DNA of 64,000 nucleotides from Heracleum sosnowskyi (Eukaryota; Streptophyta; Magnoliopsida; Apiales; Apiaceae), in assembly GCA_030848705.1 (NCBI GenBank), contig JAUIZM010000156.1, positions 1 to 64,000 of the forward strand. The letters are read 5' to 3'. The notes below the pieces were generated by a model. That model had not been told where the DNA came from. It saw only the letters and a list, made by a program, of their open reading frames with translations, and made no database searches. How positions within the stretch are numbered: the stretch's first letter is position 1; each line of letters starts with the position of its first letter. Shown here piece by piece: positions 32,222 through 44,316 of the stretch. The position numbers were made by a program, and so were the translations under genes.

Positions 32222-32977
32222 CACGTGACAAAAAAATCGGAAGAAAAATGTCGGGAACCTCGTTTTTTGAGCGCGTGAAAATGCCAGTGGAACCAGTTTT
32301 TGGCCAAAAAGTGGGTTTTTGCCCATTTTCGGGGGTCGAAAAAACCCATTTCCAGAAATGAAATTTCGCGTTTTTTCGTCCGTACGTCCATTTTTTACCT
32401 CTATTTTAGCACGTGACAAAAAAAATCGGAAGAAAAATGTCGGGAACCTCGTTTTTTGAGCGCGTGAAAATGCCAGTGAAACCATTTTTGGGCCAAAAAG
32501 TGGGTTTTTTCCCATTTTTGGGGGTCGAAAAAACCCATTTCCGGAAATGAAATTTCACTTTTTTTGGTCCGTACGTCCATTTTGTACCTCTATTTTAGCA
32601 CGTGACAAAAAAAATCGGAAGAAAAATGTCGGGAACCTCGTTTTTTGAGCGGGTGAAAATGCGAGTGAAACCATTTTTGGGCCAAAAAGTGGGTTTTTTC
32701 CCATTTTCGGGGGTCGAAAAAACCCATTTCCGGAAATGAAATTTTGCTTTTTTTGGTCCGTACGTCCATTTTGTACCTCTATTTTAGCACGTGACAAAAA
32801 AAATCGGAAGAAAAATGTCGGGAACCTCATTTTTTGAGCGGGTGAAAATGCCAGTGAAACCAGTTTTTGGCCAAAAAGTGGGTTTTTTCCCATTTTCGGG
32901 GGTCGAAAAAACCCATTTCCGGAAATGAAATTTGGCGTTTTTTTGGTCCGTACGTCCATTTTTTACTTCTATTTTAG
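32222..32977 (+). repeat. Tetramer P1-P2-P5-P6, copy 2
   Basis: It matches 28,446-29,200, including CCCATTTTTGGGGG. P6 has one extra T in the tail. Confidence 0.9.
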
Positions 32978-34109
32978 CACGTGACAAAAAAATCGGAAGA
33001 AAAATGTCGGGAACCTCGTTTTTTGAGCGCGTGAAAATGCCAGTGGAACCAGTTTTTGGCCAAAAAGTGGGTTTTTGCCCATTTTCGGGGGTCGAAAAAA
33101 CCCATTTCCAGAAATGAAATTTCGCGTTTTTTCGTCCGTACGTCCATTTTTTACCTCTATTTTAGCACGTGACAAAAAAAATCGGAAGAAAAATGTCGGG
33201 AACCTCGTTTTTTGAGCGCGTGAAAATGCCAGTGAAACCAGTTTTGGGCCAAAAAGTGGGTTTTTTCCCATTTTCGGGGATCGAAAAAACCCATTTCCGG
33301 AAATGAAATTTCGCGTTTTTTGGTCCGTACGTCCATTTTGTACCTCTATTTTAGCACGTGACAAAAAAAATCGGAAGAAAAATGTCGGGAACCTCGTTTT
33401 TTGAGCGCGTGAAAATGCCAGTGAAACCATTTTTGGGCCAAAAAGTGGGTTTTTTCCCATTTTCGGGGGTCGAAAAAACCCATTTCCGGATATGAAATTT
33501 CGCTTTTTTTGGTCCGTACGTCCATTTTGTACCTCTATTTTAGCACGTGACAAAAACAATCGGAAGAAAAATGTCGGGAACCTCATTTTTTGAGCGGGTG
33601 AAAATGCCAGTGAAACCAGTTTTTGGCCAAAAAGTGGGTTTTTTCCCATTTTCGGGGGTTGAAAAAACCCATTTCCGGAAATGAAATTTGGCGTTTTTTG
33701 GTCCGTACGTCCATTTTTTACCTCTATTTTAGCACGTGACAAAAAAATCGGAAGAAAAATGTCGGGAACCTCGTTTTTTGAGCGCGTGAAAATGCCAGTG
33801 AAACCATTTTTGGGCCAAAAAGTGGGTTTTTGCCCATTTTCGGGGGTCGAAAAAACCCATTTCCGGAAATGAAATTTCACTTTTTTTGGTCCGTACGTCC
33901 ATTTTGTACCTCTATTTTAGCACGTGACAAAAAAAATCGAAATTAAAACGTCGGGAACCTCGTTTTTTGAGCGGGTGAAAGTGCCAGTGAAACCAGTTTT
34001 TGGCCAAAAAGTGGGTTTTTTCCCATTTTCGGGGGTCGAAAAAACCCATTTCCGGAAATGAAATTTGGCGTTTTTTGGTACGTACGTCCATTTTGTACCT
34101 CTATTTTAG
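32978..34109 (+). repeat. Composite P1, R6, R7, R8, R1/R2 hybrid, R3, copy 2
   Basis: It matches 29,201-30,331, including the hybrid monomer, so the hybrid arose before the 3.78-kb duplication. R6 has GGGGATCG where the first copy has GGGGTTCG. Confidence 0.85.
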
Positions 34110-35055
34110 CACGTGACAAAAAAAATCGGAAGAAAAATGTCGGGAACCTCGTTTTTTGAGCGCGTGAAAATGCTAGTGAAACCAATTTTGGGCCAAAAAG
34201 TGGGTTTTTTCCCATTTTCGGGGGTCGAAAAAACCCATTTCCGGAAATGAAATTTCACTTTTTTTGGTCCGTACGTCCATTTTGTACCTCTATTTTAGCA
34301 CGTGATAAAACAAATCGGAAGAAAAATGTCGGGAACCTCGTTTTTTGAGCGGGTGAAAATGCCAGTGAAACCAGTTTTTGGCCAAAAAGTGGGTTTTTTT
34401 CCCATTTTCGGGGGTCGAAAAAACCCATTTCCGGAAATGAAATTTCACGTTTTTTGGTTCGTACGTCCATTTTTTACCTCTATTTTAGCACGTGACAAAA
34501 AAAATCGGAAGAAAAATGTAGGGAACCTCGTTTTTTGAGCGCGTTAAAATGCCAGTGAAACCAGTTTTGGGCCAAAAAGTGGGTTTTTTCCCATTTTCGG
34601 GGGTCGAAAAAACCCATTTCCGGAAATGAAATTTCACGTTTTTTGGTCCGTATATCCATTTTGTACCTCTATTTTAGCACGTGACAAAAAAAATCGGAAG
34701 AAAAATGTCGGGAACCTCGTTTTTTGAGCGCGTGAAAATGCCAGTGAAACCAGTTTTGGGCCAAAAAGTGGGTTTTTTCCCATTTTCGGGGGTCGAAAAA
34801 ACCCATTTCCGGAAATGAAATTTTGCTTTTTTTGGTCCGTACGTCCATTTTGTACCTCTATTTTAGCACGTGACAAAAAAAATCGGAAGAAAAATGTCGG
34901 GAACCTCATTTTTTGAGCGGGTGAAAATGCCAGTGAAACCAGTTTTTGGCCAAAAAGTGGGTTTTTTCCCATTTTCGGGGGTCGAAAAAACCCATTTCCG
35001 GAAATGAAATTTGGCGTTTTTTGGTCCGTACGTCCATTTTTTACTTCTATTTTAG
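34110..35055 (+). repeat. R4, R5, Q1, Q2/P5 hybrid, P6
   Basis: R4 has GCTAGTG and R5 has CACGTGATAAAACAAA. Q1 has a CACG tail with CCGTATATCC. The next monomer is Q2 on the left and P5 (TTTTGC tail) on the right. P6 follows. Confidence 0.8.
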
Positions 35056-36189
35056 CACGTGACAAAAAAATCGGAAGAAAAATGTCGGGAACCTCGTTTT
35101 TTGAGCGCGTGAAAATGCCAGTGGAACCAGTTTTTGGCCAAAAAGTGGGTTTTTGCCCATTTTCGGGGGTCGAAAAAACCCATTTCCAGAAATGAAATTT
35201 CGCGTTTTTTCGTCCGTACGTCCATTTTTTACCTCTATTTTAGCACGTGACAAAAAAAATCGGAAGAAAAATGTCGGGAACCTCGTTTTTTGAGCGCGTG
35301 AAAATGCCAGTGAAACCATTTTTGGGCCAAAAAGTGGGTTTTTTCCCATTTTCGGGGGTCGAAAAAACCCATTTCCGGAAATGAAATTTCACTTTTTTTG
35401 GTCCGTACGTCCATTTTGTACCTCTATTTTAGCACGTGACAAAAAAAATCGGAATAAAAACGTCGGGAACCTCGTTTTTTGAGCGGGTGAAAATGCCAGT
35501 GAAACCAGTTTTTGGCCAAAAAGTGGGTTTTTTCCCATTTTCGGGGGTCGAAAAAACCCATTTCCGGAAATGAAATTTGGCGTTTTTTGGTCCGTACGTC
35601 CATTTTGTACCTCTATTTTAGCACGTGACAAAAAAAATCGGAATAAAAATGTCGGGAACCTCGTTTTTTGAGCGCGTTAAAATGCCAGTGAAACCAGTTT
35701 TGGGCCAAAAAGTGGGTTTTTTCCCATTTTCGGGGGTCGAAAAAACCCATTTCCGGAAATGAAATTTCACGTTTTTTGGTCTGTACGTCCATTTTGTACC
35801 TCTATTTTAGCACGTGACAAAAAAAATCGGAAGAAAAATGTCGGGAACCTCGTTTTTTGAGCGGGGTGAAAATGCGAGTGAAACCATTTTTGGGCCAAAA
35901 AGTGGGTTTTTTCCCATTTTCGGGGGTCGAAAAAACCCATTTCCGGAAATGAAATTTTGCTTTTTTTGGTCCGTACGTCCATTTTGTACCTCTATTTTAG
36001 CACGTGACAAAAAAAATCGGAAGAAAAATGTCGGGAACCTCATTTTTTGAGCGGGTGAAAATGCCAGTGAAACCAGTTTTTGGCCAAAAAGTGGGTTTTT
36101 TCCCATTTTCGGGGGTCGAAAAAACCCATTTCCGGAAATGAAATTTGGCGTTTTTTGGTCCGTACGTCCATTTTTTACTTCTATTTTAG
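35056..36189 (+). repeat. Hexamer P1-P6, copy 3
   Basis: It matches the 31,088 hexamer at an offset of 3,968 bp, including GCGGGGTG in P5 and GGTCTG in P4. AAGTGGG is restored in P5. Confidence 0.9.
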
Positions 36190-36944
36190 CACGTGACAAA
36201 AAAATCGGAAGAAAAATGTCGGGAACCTCGTTTTTTGAGCGCGTGAAAATGCCAGTGGAACCAGTTTTTGGCCAAAAAGTGGGTTTTTGCCCATTTTCGG
36301 GGGTCGAAAAAACCCATTTCCAGAAATGAAATTTCGCGTTTTTTCGTCCGTACGTCCATTTTTTACCTCTATTTTAGCACGTGACAAAAAAAATCGGAAG
36401 AAAAATGTCGGGAACCTCGTTTTTTGAGCGCGTGAAAATGCCAGTGAAACCATTTTTGGGCCAAAAAGTGGGTTTTTTCCCATTTTTGGGGGTCGAAAAA
36501 ACCCATTTCCGGAAATGAAATTTCACTTTTTTTGGTCCGTACGTCCATTTTGTACCTCTATTTTAGCACGTGACAAAAAAAATCGGAAGAAAAATGTCGG
36601 GAACCTCGTTTTTTGAGCGGGTGAAAATGCGAGTGAAACCATTTTTGGGCCAAAAAGTGGGTTTTTTCCCATTTTCGGGGGTCGAAAAAACCCATTTCCG
36701 GAAATGAAATTTTGCTTTTTTTGGTCCGTACGTCCATTTTGTACCTCTATTTTAGCACGTGACAAAAAAAATCGGAAGAAAAATGTCGGGAACCTCATTT
36801 TTTGAGCGGGTGAAAATGCCAGTGAAACCAGTTTTTGGCCAAAAAGTGGGTTTTTTCCCATTTTCGGGGGTCGAAAAAACCCATTTCCGGAAATGAAATT
36901 TGGCGTTTTTTGGTCCGTACGTCCATTTTTTACTTCTATTTTAG
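36190..36944 (+). repeat. Tetramer P1-P2-P5-P6, copy 3
   Basis: P3 and P4 are missing. P2 has CCCATTTTTGGGGG, as in the two earlier tetramers. Confidence 0.9.
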
Positions 36945-38077
36945 CACGTGACAAAAAAATCGGAAGAAAAATGTCGGGAACCTCGTTTTTTGAGCGCGTG
37001 AAAATGCCAGTGGAACCAGTTTTTGGCCAAAAAGTGGGTTTTTGCCCATTTTCGGGGGTCGAAAAAACCCATTTCCAGAAATGAAATTTCGCGTTTTTTC
37101 GTCCGTACGTCCATTTTTTACCTCTATTTTAGCACGTGACAAAAAAAATCGGAAGAAAAATGTCGGGAACCTCGTTTTTTAAGCGCGTGAAAATGCCAGT
37201 GAAACCATTTTTGGGCCAAAAAATGGGTTTTTTCCCATTTTCGGGGGTCGAAAAAACCCATTTCCGGAAATGAAATTTCACTTTTTTTGGTCCGTACGTC
37301 CATTTTGTACCTCTATTTTAGCACGTGACAAAAAAAATCGGAATAAAAACGTCGGGAACCTCGTTTTTTGAGCGGGTGAAAATGCCAGTGAAACCAGTTT
37401 TTGGCCAAAAAGTGGGTTTTTTCCCATTTTCGGGGGTCGAAAAAACCCATTTCCGGAAATGAAATTTGGCGTTTTTTGGTCCGTACGTCCATTTTGTACC
37501 TCTATTTTAGCACGTGACAAAAAAAATCGGAATAAAAATGTCGGAAACCTCGTTTTTTGAGCGCGTTAAAATGCCAGTGAAACCAGTTTTGGGCCAAAAA
37601 GTGGGTTTTTTCCCATTTTCGGGGGTCGAAAAAACCCATTTCCGGAAATGAAATTTCACGTTTTTTGGTCCGTACGTCCATTTTGTACCTCTATTTTAGC
37701 ACGTGACAAAAAAAATCGGAAGAAAAATGTCGGGAACCTCGTTTTTTGAGCGGGTGAAAATGCGAGTGAAACCATTTTTGGGCCAAAAAGTGGGTTTTTT
37801 CCCATTTTCGGGGGTCGAAAAAACCCATTTCCGGAAATGAAATTTTGCTTTTTTTGGTCCGTACGTCCATTTTGTACCTCTATTTTAGCACGTGACAAAA
37901 AAAATCGGAAGAAAAATGTCGGGAACCTCATTTTTTGAGCGGGTGAAAATGCCAGTGAAACCAGTTTTGGGCCAAAAAGTGGGTTTTTTCCCATTTTCGG
38001 GGGTCGAAAAAACCCATTTCCGGAAATGAAATTTGGCGTTTTTTGGTCCGTACGTCCATTTTTTACTTCTATTTTAG
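36945..38077 (+). repeat. Hexamer P1-P6, copy 4
   Basis: All six classes are in order. Private changes are TTTTTTAAGCGCG and CAAAAAATGGG in P2 (37,177-37,224) and GTCGGAAACC in P4. P6 has GTTTTGGGCC instead of GTTTTTGGCC. Confidence 0.9.
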
Positions 38078-38832
38078 CACGTGACAAAAAAATCGGAAGA
38101 AAAATGTCGGGAACCTCGTTTTTTGAGCGCGTGAAAATGCCAGTGGAACCAGTTTTTGGCCAAAAAGTGGGTTTTTGCCCATTTTCGGGGGTCGAAAAAA
38201 CCCATTTCCAGAAATGAAATTTCGCGTTTTTTCGTCCGTACGTCCATTTTTTACCTCTATTTTAGCACGTGACAAAAAAAATCGGAATAAAAATGTCGGG
38301 AACCTCGTTTTTTGAGCGCGTTAAAATGCCAGTGAAACCAGTTTTGGGCCAAAAAGTGGGTTTTTTCCCATTTTCGGGGGTCGAAAAAACCCATTTCCGG
38401 AAATGAAATTTCACGTTTTTTGGTCCGTACGTCCATTTTGTACCTCTATTTTAGCACGTGACAAAAAAAATCGGAAGAAAAATGTCGGGAACCTCGTTTT
38501 TTGAGCGGGTGAAAATGCGAGTGAAACCATTTTTGGGCCAAAAAGTGGGTTTTTTCCCATTTTCGGGGTTCGAAAAAACCCATTTCCGGAAATGAAATTT
38601 TGCTTTTTTTGGTCCGTACGTCCATTTTGTACCTCTATTTTAGCACGTGACAAAAAAAATCGGAAGAAAAATGTCGGGAACCTCATTTTTTGAGCGGGTG
38701 AAAATGCCAGTGAAACCAGTTTTGGGCCAAAAAGTGGGTTTTTTCCCATTTTCGGGGGTCGAAAAAACCCATTTCCGGAAATGAAATTTGGCGTTTTTTG
38801 GTCCGTACGTCCATTTTTTACTTCTATTTTAG
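38078..38832 (+). repeat. Tetramer P1-P4-P5-P6
   Basis: This is a second kind of tetramer: P2 and P3 are missing instead of P3 and P4. P5 has GGGGTTCG near 38,568. Confidence 0.9.
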
Positions 38833-39778
38833 CACGTGACAAAAAAATCGGAAGAAAAATGTCGGGAACCTCGTTTTTTGAGCGCGTGAAAATGCCAGTG
38901 GAACCAGTTTTTGGCCAAAAAGTGGGTTTTTGCCCATTTTCGGGGGTCGAAAAAACCCATTTCCAGAAATGAAATTTCGCGTTTTTTCGTCCGTACGTCC
39001 ATTTTTTACCTCTATTTTAGCACGTGACAAAAAAAATCGGAAGAAAAATGTAGGGAACCTCGTTTTTTGAGCGCGTTAAAATGCCAGTGAAACCAGTTTT
39101 GGGCCAAAAAGTGGGTTTTTTCCCCATTTTCGGGGGTCGAAAAAACCCATTTCCGGAAATGAAATTTCGCGTTTTTTGGTCCGTATATCCATTTTGTACC
39201 TCTATTTTAGCACGTGACAAAAAAAATCGGAAGAAAAATGTCGGGAACCTCGTTTTTTGAGCGCGTGAAAATGCCAGTGAAACCAGTTTTGGGCCAAAAA
39301 GTGGGTTTTTTTCCCATTTTCGGGGGTCGAAAAAACCCATTTCCGGAAATGAAATTTCACGTTTTTTGGTCCGTACGTCCATTTTGTACCTCTATTTTAG
39401 CACGTGACAAAAAAAATCGGAAGAAAAATGTCGGGAACCTCGTTTTTTGAGCGGGTGAAAATGCGAGTGAAACCATTTTTGGGCCAAAAAGTGGGTTTTT
39501 TCCCATTTTCGGGGGTCGAAAAAACCCATTTCCGGAAATGAAATTTTGCTTTTTTTGGTCCGTACGTCCATTTTGTACCTCTATTTTAGCACGTGACAAA
39601 AAAAATCGGAAGAAAAATGTCGGGAACCTCATTTTTTGAGCGGGTGAAAATGCCAGTGAAACCAGTTTTTGGCCAAAAAGTGGGTTTTTTCCCATTTTCG
39701 GGGGTCGAAAAAACCCATTTCCGGAAATGAAATTTGGCGTTTTTTGGTCCGTACGTCCATTTTTTACTTCTATTTTAG
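38833..39778 (+). repeat. Pentamer P1-Q1-Q2-P5-P6 (946 bp)
   Basis: Q1 (GTAGGG, CCGTATATCC) and Q2 replace P2-P4. Both carry an extra base in the T/C step near 39,121 and 39,308. Confidence 0.85.
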
Positions 39779-40911
39779 CACGTGACAAAAAAATCGGAAG
39801 AAAAATGTCGGGAACCTCGTTTTTTGAGCGCGTGAAAATGCCAGTGGAACCAGTTTTTGGCAAAAAAGTGGGTTTTTGCCCATTTTCGGGGGTCGAAAAA
39901 ACCCATTTCCAGAAATGAAATTTCACGTTTTTTCGTCCGTACGTCCATTTTTTACCTCTATTTTAGCACGTGACAAAAAAAATCGGAAGAAAAATGTCGG
40001 GAACCTCGTTTTTTGAGCGCGTGAAAATGCCAGTGAAACCATTTTTGGGCCAAAAAGTGGGTTTTTTCCCATTTTCGGGGGTCGAAAAAACCCATTTCCG
40101 GAAATGAAATTTCACTTTTTTTGGTCCGTACGTCCATTTTGTACCTCTATTTTAGCACGTGACAAAAAAAATCGGAATAAAAACGTCGGGAACCTCGTTT
40201 TTTGAGCGGGTGAAAATGCCAGTGAAACCAGTTTTTGGCCAAATAGTGGGTTTTTTCCCATTTTCGGGGGTCGAAAAAACCCATTTCCGGAAATGAAATT
40301 TGGCGTTTTTTGGTCCGTACGTCCATTTTGTACCTCTATTTTAGCACGTGACAAAAAAAATCGGAATAAAAATGTCGGGAACCTCGTTTTTTGAGCGCGT
40401 TAAAATGCCAGTGAAACCAGTTTTGGGCCAAAAAGTGGGTTTTTTCCCATTTTCGGGGGTCGAAAAAACCCATTTCCGGAAATGAAATTTCACGTTTTTT
40501 GGTCCGTACGTCCATTTTGTACCTCTATTTTAGCACGTGACAAAAAAAATCGGAAGAAAAATGTCGGGAACCTCGTTTTTTGAGCGGGTGAAAATGCGAG
40601 TGAAACCATTTTTGGGCCAAAAAGTGGGTTTTTTCCCATTTTCGGGGGTCGAAAAAACCCATTTCCGGAAATGAAATTTTGCTTTTTTTGGTCCGTACGT
40701 CCATTTTGTACCTCTATTTTAGCACGTGACAAAAAAAATCGGAAGAAAAATGTCGGGAACCTCATTTTTTGAGCGGGTGAAAATGCCAGTGAAACCAGTT
40801 TTGGGCCAAAAAGTGGGTTTTTTCCCATTTTCGGGGGTCGAAAAAACCCATTTCTGGAAATGAAATTTGGCGTTTTTTGGTCCGTACGTCCATTTTTTAC
40901 TTCTATTTTAG
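39779..40911 (+). repeat. Hexamer P1-P6, copy 5
   Basis: All six classes are present. P1 has GGCAAAAAAG near 39,860, which breaks the GGCC palindrome, and a CACG tail. P3 has CAAATAG. P6 has CATTTCTGG. Confidence 0.9.
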
Positions 40912-41856
40912 CACGTGACAAAAAAATCGGAAGAAAAATGTCGGGAACCTCGTTTTTTGAGCGCGTGAAAATGCCAGTGGAACCAGTTTTTGGCCAAAAA
41001 GTGGGTTTTTGCCCATTTTCGGGGGTCGAAAAAACCCATTTCCAGAAATGCAATTTCGCGTTTTTTCGTCCGTACGTCCATTTTTTACCTCTATTTTAGC
41101 ACGTGACAAAAAAAATCGGAAGAAAAATGTAGGGAACCTCGTTTTTTGAGCGCGTTAAAATGCCAGTGAAACCAGTTTTGGGCCAAAAAGTGGGTTTTTT
41201 CCCATTTTCGGGGGTCGAAAAAACCCATTTCCGGAAATGAAATTTCGCGTTTTTTGGTCCGTATATCCATTTTGTACCTCTATTTTAGCACGTGACAAAA
41301 AAAATCGGAAGAAAAATGTCGGGAACCTCGTTTTTTGAGCGCGTGAAAATGCCAGTGAAACCAGTTTTGGGCCAAAAAGTGGGTTTTTTCCCATTTTCGG
41401 GGGTCGAAAAAACCCATTTCCGGAAATGAAATTTCACGTTTTTTGGTCCGTACGTCCATTTTGTACCTCTATTTTAGCACGTGACAAAAAAAATCGGAAG
41501 AAAAATGTCGGGAACCTCGTTTTTTGAGCGGGTGAAAATGCGAGTGAAACCATTTTTGGGCCAAAAAGTGGGTTTTTTCCCATTTTCGGGGGTCGAAAAA
41601 ACCCATTTCCGGAAATGAAATTTTGCTTTTTTTGGTCCGTACGTCCATTTTGTACCTCTATTTTAGCACGTGACAAAAAAAATCGGAAGAAAAATGTCGG
41701 GAACCTCATTTTTTGAGCGGGTGAAAATGCCAGTGAAACCAGTTTTTGGCCAAAAAGTGGGTTTTTTCCCATTTTCGGGGGTCGAAAAAACCCATTTCCG
41801 GAAATGAAATTTGGCGTTTTTTTGGTCCGTACGTCCATTTTTTACTTCTATTTTAG
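40912..41856 (+). repeat. Pentamer P1-Q1-Q2-P5-P6, copy 2
   Basis: It has the same class order as 38,833-39,778. P1 has GAAATGCAATTTCG near 41,046. Confidence 0.85.
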
Positions 41857-43180
41857 CACGTGACAAAAAAATCGGAAGAAAAATGTCGGGAACCTCGTTT
41901 TTTGAGCGCGTGAAAATGCCAGTGGAACCAGTTTTTGGCCAAAAAGTGGGTTTTTTCCCATTTTCGGGGGTCGAAAAAACCCATTTCCGGAAATGAAATT
42001 TGGCGTTTTTTGGTCCGTACGTCCATTTTGTACCTCTATTTTAGCACGTGACAAAAAAAATCGGAATAAAAATGTCGGGAACCTCGTTTTTTGAGCGCGT
42101 TAAAATGCCAGTGAAACCAGTTTTGGGCCAAAAAGTGGGTTTTTTCCCATTTTCGGGGGTCGAAAAAACCCATTTCCGGAAATGAAATTTCACGTTTTTT
42201 GGTCCGTACGTCCATTTTGTACCTCTATTTTAGCACGTGACAAAAAAAATCGGAAGAAAAATGTCGGGAACCTCGTTTTTTGAGCGGGGTGAAAATGCGA
42301 GTGAAACCATTTTTGGGCCAAAAAGTGGGTTTTTTCCCATTTTCGGGGGTCGAAAAAAACCCATTTCCGGAAATGAAATTTTGCTTTTTTTGGTCCGTAC
42401 GTCCATTTTGTACCTCTATTTTAGCACGTGACAAAAAAAATCGGAAGAAAAATGTCGGGAACCTCATTTTTTGAGCGGGTGAAAATGCCAGTGAAACCAG
42501 TTTTTGGCCAAAAAGTGGGTTTTTTCCCATTTTCGGGGGTCGAAAAAACCCATTTCCGGAAATGAAATTTCGCGTTTTTTCGTCCGTACGTCCATTTTTT
42601 ACCTCTATTTTAGCACGTGACAAAAAAAATCGGAAGAAAAATGTCGGGAACCTCGTTTTTGAGCGCGTGAAAATGCCAGTGAAACCATTTTTGGGCCAAA
42701 AAGTGGGTTTTTTCCCATTTTCGGGGGTCGAAAAAACCCATTTCCGGAAATGAAATTTCACTTTTTTTGGTCCGTACGTCCATTTTGTACCTCTATTTTA
42801 GCACGTGACAAAAAAAATCGGAAGAAAAATGTCGGGAACCTCGTTTTTTGAGCGGGTGAAAATGCGAGTGAAACCATTTTTGGGCCAAAAAGTGGGTTTT
42901 TTTCCCATTTTCGGGGGTCGAAAAAACCCATTTCCGGAAATGAAATTTTGCTTTTTTTGGTCCGTACGTCCATTTTGTACCTCTATTTTAGCACGTGACA
43001 AAAAAAATCGGAAGAAAAATGTCGGGAACCTCATTTTTTGAGCGGGTGAAAATGCCAGTGAAACCAGTTTTTGGCCAAAAAGTGGGTTTTTTCCCATTTT
43101 CGGGGGTCGAAAAAACCCATTTCCGGAAATGAAATTTGGCGTTTTTTGGTCCGTACGTCCATTTTTTACTTCTATTTTAG
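41857..43180 (+). repeat. Heptamer with two hybrids: P1/P3, P4, P5, P6/P1, P2, P5, P6
   Basis: The first monomer is P1 on the left (A7, GTGGAACC) and P3 on the right (GGCG tail, GTACC). The fourth is P6 on the left (CCTCA, GCGGGTG) and P1 on the right (CGCG tail with TTCGTCC). The following P2 has a shortened CCTCG-T5 run. P5 has GCGGGGTG. The same peculiar order from P4 on recurs at 45,450-46,584. Confidence 0.85.
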
Positions 43181-44316
43181 CACGTGACAAAAAAATCGGA
43201 AGAAAAATGTCGGGAACCTCGTTTTTTGAGCGCGTGAAAATGCCAGTGGAACCAGTTTTTGGCCAAAAAGTGGGTTTTTGCCCATTTTCGGGGGTCGAAA
43301 AAACCCATTTCCAGAAATGAAATTTCGCGTTTTTTCGTCCGTACGTCCATTTTTTACCTCTATTTTAGCACGTGACAAAAAAAATCGGAAGAAAAATGTC
43401 GGGAACCTCGTTTTTTGAGCGCGTGAAAATGCCAGTGAAACCATTTTTGGGCCAAAAAGTGGGTTTTTTTCCCATTTTCGGGGGTCGAAAAAACCCATTT
43501 CCGGAAATGAAATTTCACTTTTTTTGGTCCGTACGTCCATTTTGTACCTCTATTTTAGCACGTGACAAAAAAAATCGGAATAAAAACGTCGGGAACCTCG
43601 TTTTTTGAGCGGGTGAAAATGCCAGTGAAACCAGTTTTTGGCCAAAAAGTGGGTTTTTTCCCATTTTCGGGGGTCGAAAAAACCCATTTCCGGAAATGAA
43701 ATTTGGCGTTTTTTGGTCCGTACGTCCATTTTGTACCTCTATTTTAGCACGTGACAAAAAAAATCGGAATAAAAATGTCGGGAACCTCGTTTTTTGAGCG
43801 CGTTAAAATGCCAGTGAAACCAGTTTTGGGCCAAAAAGTGGGTTTTTTCCCATTTTCGGGGGTCGAAAAAACCCATTTCCGGAAATGAAATTTCACGTTT
43901 TTTGGTCCGTACGTCCATTTTGTACCTCTATTTTAGCACGTGACAAAAAAAAATCGGAAGAAAAATGTCGGGAACCTCGTTTTTTGAGCGGGTGAAAATG
44001 CGAGAGAAACCATTTTTGGGCCAAAAAGTGGGTTTTTTCCCATTTTCGGGGGTCAAAAAAAACCCATTTCCGGAAATGAAATTTTGCTTTTTTTGGTCCG
44101 TACGTCCATTTTGTACCTCTATTTTAGCACGTGACAAAAAAAATCGGAAGAAAAATGTCGGGAACCTCATTTTTTGAGCGGGTGAAAATGCCAGTGAAAC
44201 CAGTTTTTGGCCAAAAAGTGGGTTTTTTCCCATTTTCGGGGGTCGAAAAAACCCATTTCCGGAAATGAAATTTGGCGTTTTTTGGTCCGTACGTCCATTT
44301 TTTACTTCTATTTTAG
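43181..44316 (+). repeat. Hexamer P1-P6, copy 6
   Basis: All six classes are in order. P5 carries GCGAGAGAAACC and GGTCAAAAAAAACCC near 43,999-44,062. Confidence 0.9.
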
